A stretch of 36,966 bases of DNA from an uncultured Prevotella sp. Lineage in GTDB: Bacteria; Bacteroidota; Bacteroidia; Bacteroidales; Bacteroidaceae. The notes under the pieces were generated by a model. It was not told where the DNA came from. It made no database searches and was given only the letters and a program-made list of their open reading frames with translations. Each line of letters opens with the position of its first letter. Within the stretch, counting starts at the first letter, position 1. Positions 22,629 to 31,200 of the stretch are shown here, piece after piece. Where the stretch lies: NCBI GenBank assembly GCA_934183355.1, contig CAKPST010000014.1:1-36966 (forward strand), in the 5' to 3' direction. Made by a program: the position numbers and the translations under genes.

Positions 22629-23624
22629 TCAGAGACGTTTGGTGAGGAAGTGGAGTCCCTTTTGCAGCAGCCATGCCAACGGTAGCGTCAAGAGTACGGT
22701 GACGAAGAACGTCATCCAATAGCCGAGGTGGAGTGGCTGAACGTAGACAAGGACGAAGTGCAGATGGATGAGATATGCCTCAAGACTCAAGGCTCCGACA
22801 AAGCTGAAGGCGCGGTTGAGCCACTGCGGTGTGCGGCGGAAGAGGCGGTTCATCACAAGCACGGTGCATACAGTGAACGGGATGTAGAGCATGCGCTCGA
22901 CAAAGAGGGGAAACTGACCGTGGCGCACTTGCTCAAGATAGAGGCTTGTGCCGAATGTCATGAGGAAGGTGACGAACAAGAGCCATACTGCACTGCCCTC
23001 GACACGATGAGACGAACGCACCATCTCGCCGCAGTTGATGCCGATGAAGAAGATAGGCACGCGACTCCAGAATATCTCAAGATGTCCCACGGCATGATGG
23101 ATGGGCAACACCCACTGCACCATGACACACCACACCACCATCAGCAACGGCAACCAGCGGTAGACGGGATGGCGCTGAACGAGGCGCATATACCACGGGG
23201 CGGCAAGATAGAGCACCATGATGGCTGGGACATACCAGAATGTGAGCTCGTCGTGGAGCCAGAAGTCCCAGTTGATGGTGATGTCGCCGATGAGGTCGAC
23301 AAGGTTTCGGGAGAAGCGTCGGGGTCCGAGATAGTCGGGCAGATAGAACGCTGTGGCGCAGACGAGCCATGTGGGCAGGATGCGCAGCAGACGGCGACGA
23401 TAGAAATGGCGCACGTCGGGTGTCTTAACCCACGAGAACCAAAGCCCTACTCCACTGAGGAATAGGAATATGTCGACTCCCACATTGCCACAACGACGCA
23501 GACCGTAGAAGGGGTCGCCACGGTCGAGGGCTATATGGAAGAGGATGACGAAGAGCATCGCGGCTCCCATCTGTTGGGCGCGGTAACGCGATATGTTGGC
23601 GAGTTCGATGTCGGGAATGCGCAT
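22629..23624 (-). CDS. Acyltransferase-3 family membrane protein
   Basis: 331 residues, about ten membrane segments. The start YRAQQMGAAMLFVILFHIA holds the conserved His of the family (PF01757). GVDIFLFLSGVGLWFSW and FYRRRLLRILPTW are typical of O-acetyl or O-succinyl transferases acting on envelope sugars (OafA type). There is no SGNH domain. It lies 33 bases after a second, more distant acyltransferase and 41 bases before the UbiA gene, so it probably decorates a glycan or lipid made with the help of this cluster. The acyl group and target are unknown. Confidence 0.88.
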   Translation of the reverse strand: MRIPDIELANISRYRAQQMGAAMLFVILFHIALDRGDPFYGLRRCGNVGVDIFLFLSGVGLWFSWVKTPDVRHFYRRRLLRILPTWLVCATAFYLPDYLGPRRFSRNLVDLIGDITINWDFWLHDELTFWYVPAIMVLYLAAPWYMRLVQRHPVYRWLPLLMVVWCVMVQWVLPIHHAVGHLEIFWSRVPIFFIGINCGEMVRSSHRVEGSAVWLLFVTFLMTFGTSLYLEQVRHGQFPLFVERMLYIPFTVCTVLVMNRLFRRTPQWLNRAFSFVGALSLEAYLIHLHFVLVYVQPLHLGYWMTFFVTVLLTLPLAWLLQKGLHFLTKRL

Positions 23625-23657
23625 GGGAGTTGGGAATTTTGAGTTGTATGTTGTGAG

Positions 23658-24698
23658 TTACTTCCCTGAACGAAGTTTCGAGAAGTTATGATAGAACCAT
23701 GCGAGTGCCACAGACGCTATGATATACAGCAGGAGTCCGGTGTAGACATCGCCATGGCGAGATATGGGTATGAACACTTTGCGAGTGATGGGGTGTAGGA
23801 CAAAGAGGGCAGACGAGATGCCACCCATCCATGCCATCCATTGATTGATGCTGCGCGGTGTGAGCTTGGCGATGCCTACGGCTGCCGAACAGACGAAGAG
23901 TGGCGCCCAGAGCCACAACTGGAAGTTGAAACTGAAGAAGAATACCAACACGATGCTCACTACTGTCTGTGTCACCCAGAAGGCGTGACTCATCTCACGT
24001 CCACGACGGGCATAGAGCAGTCCGGCACAGAATGGGAGCACACCACCCATGAAGTTGTAGCGTATGCGATTGAGCGTGTCGCCCTCGGGTTCGCAGAATG
24101 CTTGCAATGCCCAGCATACGGCGATGAGGAGGATGGGGAAAATGATACCCTTGCGCCACAAGAACAGACGATAGACGATATAGAGTTGCATCATAAGACC
24201 GAAGAACCAATAAGGTCCGGGCCAGATGATGTGGTCGGGGTCGGGCATCATGTTGTTGACCATGAACATCTGTCCGAGAATGTCAAGGACGGCATAGTGG
24301 TGGGGACCAGGAGTTATGGCGTCGATGATGGTGAAGATGACGAAGCCAACTATCATCATCTTGAACAGCTTGACATAGTGGTGGCGAACAAATGGAAAGA
24401 GGGATGTCTGCTCTGCCGACGGCTTGTTGGCACCACCCTTCTCATACTTCATCACCAGTCCGTAGGCTGAGAGGAAGAGGAAGACAGGGACTCCGTAGTG
24501 GCCGAAGAACGAGAGTAAATGTATGGGCAGATTCAAGTCGGGCGACGCTATCGCCTGAAGAAGCTGCGAACCCTTGGACATGGTGAACGTATACTCGTTC
24601 TCCTTGACGGCAAAACCAAGCCAATGGCAGTAGTTGTGGAGGAAGATGCCTATGATGGCAAGACCGCGCATGGCGGAACATTCGGTGCGTGATAACAT
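23658..24698 (-). CDS. Acyltransferase-3 family membrane protein, second type
   Basis: 346 residues, about ten membrane segments. The N-terminal MRGLAIIGIFLHNYCHWLG holds the conserved His, and GHYGVPVFLFLSAYGLVMKYE corresponds to the second family motif. The protein is only distantly similar to the acyltransferase encoded next, so this is not a recent duplication. An IIWPGPYWFFGLMMQLYIVYRL section and a long middle loop are typical of Bacteroidetes members annotated as acyltransferase family. It lies 49 bases after the phosphoethanolamine transferase gene in the same direction. It probably O-acylates a surface glycan or lipid; the substrate is unknown. Confidence 0.85.
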   Translation of the reverse strand: MLSRTECSAMRGLAIIGIFLHNYCHWLGFAVKENEYTFTMSKGSQLLQAIASPDLNLPIHLLSFFGHYGVPVFLFLSAYGLVMKYEKGGANKPSAEQTSLFPFVRHHYVKLFKMMIVGFVIFTIIDAITPGPHHYAVLDILGQMFMVNNMMPDPDHIIWPGPYWFFGLMMQLYIVYRLFLWRKGIIFPILLIAVCWALQAFCEPEGDTLNRIRYNFMGGVLPFCAGLLYARRGREMSHAFWVTQTVVSIVLVFFFSFNFQLWLWAPLFVCSAAVGIAKLTPRSINQWMAWMGGISSALFVLHPITRKVFIPISRHGDVYTGLLLYIIASVALAWFYHNFSKLRSGK

Positions 24699-24747
24699 TT
24701 GATGTTGTATTGTTTTTTATTGTTGAATGGGGGTGATGCTGTTGTTA

Positions 24748-26577
24748 CTATAGCTTGTCGTAATCTGCCGTATTCTTCAGTATACGTGGACGCGACTCAT
24801 TGTAGTCGGGCGACAGTAGGTTGAGGCTGTCCTTGTAGTAGGGGCAGTCGATGCCTCCGAGATATAGCAGCAGATGCGGCAAGGCGTCGGTCATGTAGCG
24901 ACGATTGCGAGCATTGATTATCTCGCGGAACACCTCAGGACGACGCTTGATGTACTTGCGTGAGCACCATATCCACATAGGGATGTCGAACTCGGCATGG
25001 GCAAGACGTGCATCAACACGGGCTGAGTGCATGCGACAGAAGAAGTGCATGTCGCCCTCGTAGCACTCCTCGCCATGATCAGGCACGTAGAGGACAATGG
25101 CATCATCGTTCTCAAACTTCTTGACTATCTCTGTCACTACGGAGTCGTTGTAGAGTATGGCGTTGTCGTAGTCGGCGAGTATCTGGCGTTCACGTGCATT
25201 GAGGTTGGGTTTCAGCTCACGATAGTCGTCACCCTTAAACTTCTTGCGGTCCTTGGGCGAACGCTGGCGATACTGCACGTGCTGACCGAGGAGGTGGAAG
25301 ATGATGAGATTGTTGTCTCGGTTTTGGCTCTGTAGCTCCTCATAGTCGCGTAGAAGGTCCTCGTCGAACTCATGCAGACGGCTGTTGCGAGCGTCAAACT
25401 GGGCTGCCGAGAGCTTGGGATTGTTGAGGAAGAAGCCTCCACTGAAGTCGTAGACAGCCTCCTTTGCCTTGGGCAAGAACTGATTGGTGATGAACGTGAC
25501 ATGATAGCCTGCCTTGCGGAAGACTGCGGGGAAGAGTGGATAGTCGCACCACTCGCCCTTGTCGCCTACCGTATAGAGCGAGAATATATGCTTGAAGACG
25601 AAGCTCGTGAGATTCCACGGAGTGACAACGTCGGTCATCTTGACCAGTCGTCCACGCTTTTCGAGTTTCTGTTGGCGTGGTGTTGTGGGCATGACATAGC
25701 CATACTGTGCCGAGTGGTGGCGATTGTAGCTCTCGCCGATGATGAGCACAATATTGGGCGAACGGAATGAGCAGGAGTCGACACGCACCTTGTCAACGGT
25801 ATTAACAAGGCGATCTATCTGCTTGGCTGTGAGCGAATTGGCATACAGACTGAACACAAGACGATAGATGGGCTGATAGAGCACGGCATGCTTAGACTCG
25901 GTGAGCGTGTGCTCGACATCACCAATAGTACGTCCGGAGAGGAGCTTGACGGTGGCAGCCTTGTTGTGAGCACTCGTTACCACCGATGCCACCAACAGTG
26001 CCACTACGGCAAAGGTGGTGACATAGCGCACACGATGAGTGAGCAACTTGGCATTGACACACAGCGAACGCACCAGACGACACCATGTCTTAGGCACGAA
26101 ATGGGGGAAACGAAGCCTCAATGTGGCAAACACATGGGCTGCTATGAGTAGCAACACCCATCCGACATTGCTCATAAGGATGTCGGGCGACACACATGAG
26201 CGCAAAAACTCGCCTGCCTCACGAGAGTCGGTCTCGCCGACAAGGAGCAGCATGGTGGGCGTGAGTGTCGACTGAAACTTGACAAAGCAGTAGACATCCA
26301 CTACAGCAGTGGCATACAGGACAACATAAAAGAAGCCCCGGAACCACACCATCACACGCCGCGGCAACACCGTGAGCACGGTGGCAAGCACATAGACATC
26401 AAGGAACAACTCCAGATAGAGATTGTCGTAAAGCTTGGCACCACGGGCATTTGGTAGCGTTGCCCAGGCACAGATGCACCCAAGCATATACATGAAAAAG
26501 AAGAATGCCTTGTTGCGGCACATTGGAGCCGCTATAAGACTCAAGAACCGATGGATTGTATGGATATATTTCATCAA
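24748..26577 (-). CDS. Phosphoethanolamine transferase-like sulfatase-fold membrane enzyme
   Basis: 609 residues. About five membrane segments (to about residue 205) are followed by a periplasmic alkaline-phosphatase-fold domain. PNIVLIIGESYNRHHSAQYGY places the nucleophile at Ser283, with E282 as metal ligand; EptA has Thr at this position, while CptA/OpgE-type members have Ser. TTP and then DHGEE further on complete the metal site, and HAEFDIPMWIW is the usual late motif. The VGETDSREAGEFL segment between membrane helices is also typical. The likely role is to add phosphoethanolamine to lipid A or another envelope sugar. It is first in the envelope cluster, just after the terminator of the tubulin-like operon. 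The target is inferred. Confidence 0.88.
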   Translation of the reverse strand: MMKYIHTIHRFLSLIAAPMCRNKAFFFFMYMLGCICAWATLPNARGAKLYDNLYLELFLDVYVLATVLTVLPRRVMVWFRGFFYVVLYATAVVDVYCFVKFQSTLTPTMLLLVGETDSREAGEFLRSCVSPDILMSNVGWVLLLIAAHVFATLRLRFPHFVPKTWCRLVRSLCVNAKLLTHRVRYVTTFAVVALLVASVVTSAHNKAATVKLLSGRTIGDVEHTLTESKHAVLYQPIYRLVFSLYANSLTAKQIDRLVNTVDKVRVDSCSFRSPNIVLIIGESYNRHHSAQYGYVMPTTPRQQKLEKRGRLVKMTDVVTPWNLTSFVFKHIFSLYTVGDKGEWCDYPLFPAVFRKAGYHVTFITNQFLPKAKEAVYDFSGGFFLNNPKLSAAQFDARNSRLHEFDEDLLRDYEELQSQNRDNNLIIFHLLGQHVQYRQRSPKDRKKFKGDDYRELKPNLNARERQILADYDNAILYNDSVVTEIVKKFENDDAIVLYVPDHGEECYEGDMHFFCRMHSARVDARLAHAEFDIPMWIWCSRKYIKRRPEVFREIINARNRRYMTDALPHLLLYLGGIDCPYYKDSLNLLSPDYNESRPRILKNTADYDKL

Positions 26578-26603
26578 TTAGAATGAAGTGGGTTATTCAT
26601 ACG

Positions 26604-26611
26604 CAAATTTA
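26604..26611 (-). promoter_or_regulatory. Possible -7 box of the envelope cluster
   Basis: TAAATTTG on the minus strand fits TAnnTTTG, 27 bases before the start codon at 26577, but the -33 position would fall inside the terminator stem and has no TTTG. The box overlaps the T-rich tail of the terminator. Confidence 0.35.
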
Positions 26612-26614
26612 TAA

Positions 26615-26672
26615 AAATTGCGGTAAATACACCGCATCTTTTATGATTTTTGCTGTGTATTTACCGCAATTT
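26615..26672 (-). terminator. Strong hairpin terminator of the tubulin-like operon
   Basis: Arms 26615-26636 and 26651-26672 pair over 22 positions with a single mismatch (core TTGCGGTAAATAC against GTATTTACCGCAA) around a 14-base loop. On the minus strand the stem is followed by TTTATAAATTTG. It lies 25 bases after the stop codon of the last operon gene. Confidence 0.75.
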
Positions 26673-26697
26673 GTGCATATATCCAGAGAAAGACGAT

Positions 26698-27786
26698 TTA
26701 ATATCTCACCTTTTGGGATTCAAGGTCTACCGTCATAGGGCGGTCGCGTTCTACCTTGATGAACATCTCGTTGCCTATGTCGTCAGAGATGTAATACTTG
26801 CCGGGCATGAATCTCATCGGCTTTTCTTTCGACCAACCCTCAAGTTGCTTGTTGTTCTTGTAGACAGCGCTTGCCTTGCTCTTGATTGTCACCAATACGG
26901 AGTGTATCTCGTCGAGATTCTTGTTCTTCTTGAGGGAGAAATTGAGCATGGTGCCAGCCTTGATGTCAACAGTCTGCTCGGAGTCGATATAGTTGGCTGC
27001 CTGCACACGCACACGGTGGTTGCCCTGAGGAAGCATGAGCTGTCCCACTTTGCCAAACGGATCGTCGTCGACATACACTGTAGCCTCGTCAACATTGCAG
27101 CTGACGGTGACGCGGTGCATGATGGGTTGGAGTATCAAGTTGATGGTCTTGGCGTCGCTCTGACCGAGCTGTACTGTGCCACGACGCACACGATAGTTGG
27201 CAAGACTTGCCTCATAAGAATAGGAACCAGCGGGTTTCTCAAACTCATATATGCCGTTGGCGGCAGACTCTATGGTTGCTCCGTCGAACGTGAGACTTGC
27301 TGAAACGGGATGAATCTTAACCACGACCTTGCTCTTGACAGCGTCAGCAGAAGCAGCCTCAGCCTTCATCACCACCTCGTAGGTGGCTGCCTTCTTCATG
27401 CGGCGCATGCCATAATCGCGTATGCTGAACGTGCCAGGCAGATAGCTCTCGTGGCGATAGCTAATCATGTTGCCTATGACAGCCGGAACATAGACGAGAT
27501 AGGTGCCGGGCTTGGGAAACTGACTGCGCAATGCGGCACATGTGTCAGTGGCGATGGCGCGGTAGTATTGGTTGTGATTGGGAAACTCCAGACCCTTGAT
27601 GCCCGGTGTGCGGAGTATGATGACGGCACATGTGTCGCGATTGTCGCCAGCAATCTGCGGAAAACGACGTGCTGTATTATTGTCCTCAAGGAGCTTATAA
27701 GTCTCTACAGAAAGATTCTGTGCAAGCACCGGAGCGCCTGCACAGAACAACAGAATCATTATAAGAAAGAAATTTTTCAATCGCAT
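26698..27786 (-). CDS. Exported PEGA-domain protein
   Basis: 362 residues with a signal peptide ending VLAQ (about residue 23). An N-terminal domain (about 24-150) with DTCAVIILRTPGIKGLEF and TYLVYVPAVIGN segments is shared with the barrel protein encoded just upstream. Two PEGA-like beta domains follow (about 155-220 with EFEKPAGSYSYEASLANY; about 222-290 with VYVDDDPFGKVGQLMLPQGNH). A C-terminal beta section ends in SQKVRY. There is no lipoprotein cysteine and no barrel. PEGA domains usually bind surface or cell-wall partners. It is the last gene of the tubulin-like operon, 12 bases after its relative, and probably a periplasmic or surface subunit working with that barrel protein (inference). 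Confidence 0.82.
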   Translation of the reverse strand: MRLKNFFLIMILLFCAGAPVLAQNLSVETYKLLEDNNTARRFPQIAGDNRDTCAVIILRTPGIKGLEFPNHNQYYRAIATDTCAALRSQFPKPGTYLVYVPAVIGNMISYRHESYLPGTFSIRDYGMRRMKKAATYEVVMKAEAASADAVKSKVVVKIHPVSASLTFDGATIESAANGIYEFEKPAGSYSYEASLANYRVRRGTVQLGQSDAKTINLILQPIMHRVTVSCNVDEATVYVDDDPFGKVGQLMLPQGNHRVRVQAANYIDSEQTVDIKAGTMLNFSLKKNKNLDEIHSVLVTIKSKASAVYKNNKQLEGWSKEKPMRFMPGKYYISDDIGNEMFIKVERDRPMTVDLESQKVRY

Positions 27787-27798
27787 AGGATAAAGCCA

Positions 27799-29244
27799 TT
27801 ACTTATTAAGACGAATGCCTACTGTGCCAGATACGGAGAATCCGGGATTGCGCAAACTCTTGCTGCCGTCAAGTGTAATGCAGAATCTGCTGAGATCGAG
27901 CTGAACAGTAGCACGGAGTCCATAGTCGACATACTCGCCAAACTCAACTGCCTTGTCGCGATCGGGGTATTTGAGATGGCCTTCCTGGGCAAGTTTGCCA
28001 CTATTGAAGTCCTCTCTCATGGTCTTGCCATAGTCGTTGTTAGAGCTGTCACTCTTGCTGCTCACCCAATAATAGCGTGCATAGGCACCACCGAGGAACG
28101 AAATGAGGTAGCGGTTGTAGCCGTCAAGAGGAATTGTAGCACCAAACTGTACTGGCACATCAACAGAATACATGTCCGACTTATCCTTGAAGTCCTTATA
28201 GTAGTCCTTAATAGACGACGGATAGATACGCTCTAAGCTATAGATGAACTGTCCACCAATGTTGAGGGTCATATATCCAGCAAAGTGGTACATATAGTTG
28301 ATGCGTGCACCGATGTCGGCAGTTGCGGCACCTGTAGCCGAGCCAAGGTCGGTGTATCCGCCAGTGACGCCAAACTGCAAGGCACTGCGCAGATTGACAC
28401 TTGTACGTGTACGCTCCTTCTTGTATACCTTAGTCTGCTGCTCCTTCATCGTCATGCTCACTGGCATAGTCTTGTCGGCATCAGCAACGGTGAAGTTCTG
28501 CACATAGTCGTCGTAACGCTCAGCAACAATGCGCAACTCGTGGTTGCCCTCTGTCACCTGAAGCGACGAAAGCATGTCGGACGGCTGACGCACATTGTCG
28601 ACAAACACTGTTGCGCCGTCAGGCACACCAGTCAGGGCGAGTGTGTGGTAAATAGGCTGAAGGTCGACATTCTGTGTGGTGATGATGCTCTGTGATGTAA
28701 GGCTCACCTTGCCACTCTCTGCCTCATAACCCGAAGCCTTGACAGTATAGTTGTAAGAGCCAACTGGCTTATCGACAGTGGCTGTACCCTCAGCATCAAG
28801 GGCCACAACGCTGCCGTCAACAGTGAGCACAGCATCGGAAGGATTGACGAAGAAGACAGCCGAGCGCAAATGCTTCTCGGTATCGAATGTAACTTCGCAG
28901 AGTTCACCCTCGCCGTTCTTGATGCCTTTCTGGGCAAGATTGACACTGCCCGACTTCTTGCCAGCAGCATAGCTATAGCGAAGTGTCTTGGTGCCTACGG
29001 GGAGATAGACCCAATACTCGTTGCGCTGCCAAGGTGCGTCGCCAACAGCATCGGCAAACTTCATATCGCGCACGCCAACCACTCTAACAATGGCAAGAGC
29101 ACAAGTCTTGCCGTCCTTGGTGCGGGCATTGGTGCGAGCACGTGCATCCATTGGCTTGGCTTCAGCCTTGACAAGTTTCACCTGTTGAGCTCCTGCACAA
29201 ACACACATCATGCAGAAAGCTATCATAAACAGTATTCTTCTCAT
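27799..29244 (-). CDS. PEGA-domain protein with C-terminal outer-membrane beta-barrel
   Basis: 481 residues, signal peptide ending CAGAQ. The N-terminal domain (about 20-125) shares KTCALAIVRVVGVRDMKF and EYWVYLPVG with the next gene's product. PEGA-like repeats lie at about 130-195 (TVDKPVGSYNYTVKASGY) and 196-265 (ATVFVDNVRQPSDML, QVTEGNHELRIVAERY). From about 280 to the end, alternating strands such as LQFGVTGGYTDLG, GYMTLNIGGQFIYS, DVPVQFGATIPL and YLISFLGGAYARYYW resemble an 8-10-strand outer-membrane barrel (OMP_b-brl type). The last strand ends GTVGIRLNK, so the usual terminal aromatic residue is missing. It is the probable outer-membrane anchor of the operon's machinery. Confidence 0.82.
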   Translation of the reverse strand: MRRILFMIAFCMMCVCAGAQQVKLVKAEAKPMDARARTNARTKDGKTCALAIVRVVGVRDMKFADAVGDAPWQRNEYWVYLPVGTKTLRYSYAAGKKSGSVNLAQKGIKNGEGELCEVTFDTEKHLRSAVFFVNPSDAVLTVDGSVVALDAEGTATVDKPVGSYNYTVKASGYEAESGKVSLTSQSIITTQNVDLQPIYHTLALTGVPDGATVFVDNVRQPSDMLSSLQVTEGNHELRIVAERYDDYVQNFTVADADKTMPVSMTMKEQQTKVYKKERTRTSVNLRSALQFGVTGGYTDLGSATGAATADIGARINYMYHFAGYMTLNIGGQFIYSLERIYPSSIKDYYKDFKDKSDMYSVDVPVQFGATIPLDGYNRYLISFLGGAYARYYWVSSKSDSSNNDYGKTMREDFNSGKLAQEGHLKYPDRDKAVEFGEYVDYGLRATVQLDLSRFCITLDGSKSLRNPGFSVSGTVGIRLNK

Positions 29245-29265
29245 AGTATAAATATTTTTAAATGA

Positions 29266-30228
29266 TTAATAACCTACGTCAACGAACGAGAATACATCGT
29301 CCTTAGAAATGGGCTTGCCATTGAGCTTATCGGGCTGCCATGTGCGCACATGTATTTGCGGACTGTTCTCGTTGGAGAAATCCCACAAGAGGAATACATA
29401 GCCCTCATCGTGGTAGCGGTCGGTGGAATAGCCTTGGTGCAAGGTGACACCATAGAGGTTGGGATTGGTGGGATGCTTGAGCACGTCGATGTCGTCGAAC
29501 ACCACCTTGATGTACTTCACCGTCTTGAATACACCCGATAGTTTGCTGAGGTATTGCTTCTTCGACTGCTGATTGTAAATCACATCCTGCGACATACCAC
29601 CCTCATGAGTCTTAGTGGTGATGACACGACCAGTGATGATGAGAGCCTTGTCGCTGAACACCTGCTGTAGGAACGGCATGTTGCGCTCGTTGTAGGCTGT
29701 ACGGAAACGCTCCACATAGTCGAGAATCTGCTGACGACGGCGAAGGTCGGTGAGTTCGACGTTCTGCTTCACCACATTCATATACAGATTCATGCTTATC
29801 GACATATAGAAGCTGACGATGTTACCACGCTTGTCGAAGTTGATGACAGCCTCTTGATACATCTCGTCCTCATCGAGTCCTGGCTCGGTGGGCTTCATCA
29901 TCAGTGGGATGTTGCGCACTTGATAGCCAGTGCCAGTGGTGAGACAATGCTCCACCACTTCGTCCTCGTCGCAGCAGAACGGTGTGGTCTCCCAAAGCAT
30001 GGCAAGAGAGTTCTGCACATCGGTATTGACCTTTGCTACATGAAAGTCGAGATTGCGTCCGGCTGACTGTGCAGCGTTGAACTCATTGAGCAGAGTTGTC
30101 ACCTTCAACTCCATCTGACGCTTGAGAGCCGCATCGCGTATACCGTCAGAAAACGAGAAATTCACAGCCGACGCGGTGAGTGTGAAGATGCTGACAATGA
30201 GCAGCAAGAATAATTTTCTGTTTATCAT
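29266..30228 (-). CDS. Exported protein of unknown function, possible NTF2-like C-terminal domain
   Basis: 320 residues with a signal peptide ending TASA. The mature protein starts with a helical section (IRDAALKRQMELKVTTLLNE), followed by a part with adjacent cysteines (FCCDEDE). From about residue 165 a helix with VERFRTAYNERNMPFLQQVF followed by beta strands (ALIITGRVI, YIKVVFDDIDV, YGVTLHQGY, YVFLLWDF, IHVRTWQPD) looks like a SnoaL/NTF2-type fold. I do not recognise a named family. The gene sits in the middle of the tubulin-like operon, 21-24 bases from its neighbours on both sides, so it is very probably part of the same envelope machinery. Confidence 0.75.
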   Translation of the reverse strand: MINRKLFLLLIVSIFTLTASAVNFSFSDGIRDAALKRQMELKVTTLLNEFNAAQSAGRNLDFHVAKVNTDVQNSLAMLWETTPFCCDEDEVVEHCLTTGTGYQVRNIPLMMKPTEPGLDEDEMYQEAVINFDKRGNIVSFYMSISMNLYMNVVKQNVELTDLRRRQQILDYVERFRTAYNERNMPFLQQVFSDKALIITGRVITTKTHEGGMSQDVIYNQQSKKQYLSKLSGVFKTVKYIKVVFDDIDVLKHPTNPNLYGVTLHQGYSTDRYHDEGYVFLLWDFSNENSPQIHVRTWQPDKLNGKPISKDDVFSFVDVGY

Positions 30229-30252
30229 ACGTATCTTTTTTTGTTTTATTCC

Positions 30253-31200
30253 TTATTTAAATCTTACCCAAAACACACCATAGCCCTTGCCCTTGTAGTT
30301 GGCCATGTCGTCGGCTTCGAGTGTATTGAGATTAAATGTCTTTCCACCTGTGTGTCGCAATGCAGCCACTACATTGCCACTGCGGTCGTAAACGAAGGCG
30401 TGGAAGTCGCCTGAAGTGGGCAACGTTGATGTCTGACCATAGTTGTTCGGGGCTACCTTCTCGCTGTCTACCCACGAAAGGATGAGAGGTTTGATGTCGC
30501 TGACATTAGCCACATTCTTCATCTGACGTTCGGCTGTAGAGTTGAGTCCGTCGTTGATTGGTCGCACCTCCGACTTCATTTCTTCTTTTTTCTCAACCTT
30601 CTCCACTTTCTCCTTATTTACCTTTTGTGGTTTAGATGCCGTCTCCTTCTTAGGAGTCATATATGTATCGTCGTCGGCAACGGGAGTGCTGGGCTTAGCA
30701 GGGGCTGCTGGCTTGGCTGGTGCAGCTGGTTTAGCTGGCTCCACAGACTTGGTAGAAGTTTCTTTGGCTGTTTTAGCTGGTGCCGCAGGCTTTGAAGCCT
30801 TATTGCTTTTCTTCGACTTACCGTCTGAAAGTTTCATCACAAGCACATTGCTTTCTGCGGCGAATGTGATGATGTCGCTCTTCTTGACATATACAAACGC
30901 ACGGTGGAAATTGCCACGTTTGGTCTGCAACGTCATGATATTCTCCTTTGCCTTGGTCACACAAGTCTCGGTTCCAGACATGCCCTGGCTCTTGAGCCAT
31001 TCAGACACTTGCAGTTCGAGAACAGCCTTAGCTCCTTCGAGTGCGTCCTCCATCTTCTTCATCGTAGCCTCAGCATATATGTAGGCGGTGTCTCGCTTCA
31101 CGATGTTGATGTTTCTCTGCACATTGTCTGTCTGTGCGAACGATGCTGAAAAGCATAACATGAAGGCAAGGACTGCCAATAGTCTTTTTCTTATCTCCAT
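30253..31200 (-). CDS. Exported protein of unknown function with Pro/Ala/Lys linker
   Basis: 315 residues with a signal peptide ending SASFAQ. A helical N-terminal domain (about 25-145) is followed by a low-complexity section (about 145-215) of repeated KPAAPAKP units and then Lys/Glu-rich KEKVEKVEKKEE, then a C-terminal domain of about 100 residues (PINDGLNSTAERQMKNV onward, ending VFWVRFK). The linker looks able to span the periplasm or cell wall, somewhat like TonB linkers, but no TonB domain is seen. Its start codon overlaps the end of the preceding gene by 10 bases (ATGGAGATAA), which points to coupled translation. No family is recognised. Confidence 0.75.
   Translation of the reverse strand: MEIRKRLLAVLAFMLCFSASFAQTDNVQRNINIVKRDTAYIYAEATMKKMEDALEGAKAVLELQVSEWLKSQGMSGTETCVTKAKENIMTLQTKRGNFHRAFVYVKKSDIITFAAESNVLVMKLSDGKSKKSNKASKPAAPAKTAKETSTKSVEPAKPAAPAKPAAPAKPSTPVADDDTYMTPKKETASKPQKVNKEKVEKVEKKEEMKSEVRPINDGLNSTAERQMKNVANVSDIKPLILSWVDSEKVAPNNYGQTSTLPTSGDFHAFVYDRSGNVVAALRHTGGKTFNLNTLEADDMANYKGKGYGVFWVRFK

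Noticed and set aside
22588..22719. Extended UbiA start inside the acyltransferase gene
   Set aside because: The added 44 residues are unlike any UbiA N-terminus and lie partly in another gene; MIKNILRLTRPKQW is the usual family start.
21622..22722. Long plus-strand open frame (366 codons) opposite UbiA
   Set aside because: It is the antisense of UbiA and HAD, rich in His and Glu as expected from reading membrane-protein codons backwards, with no family features.
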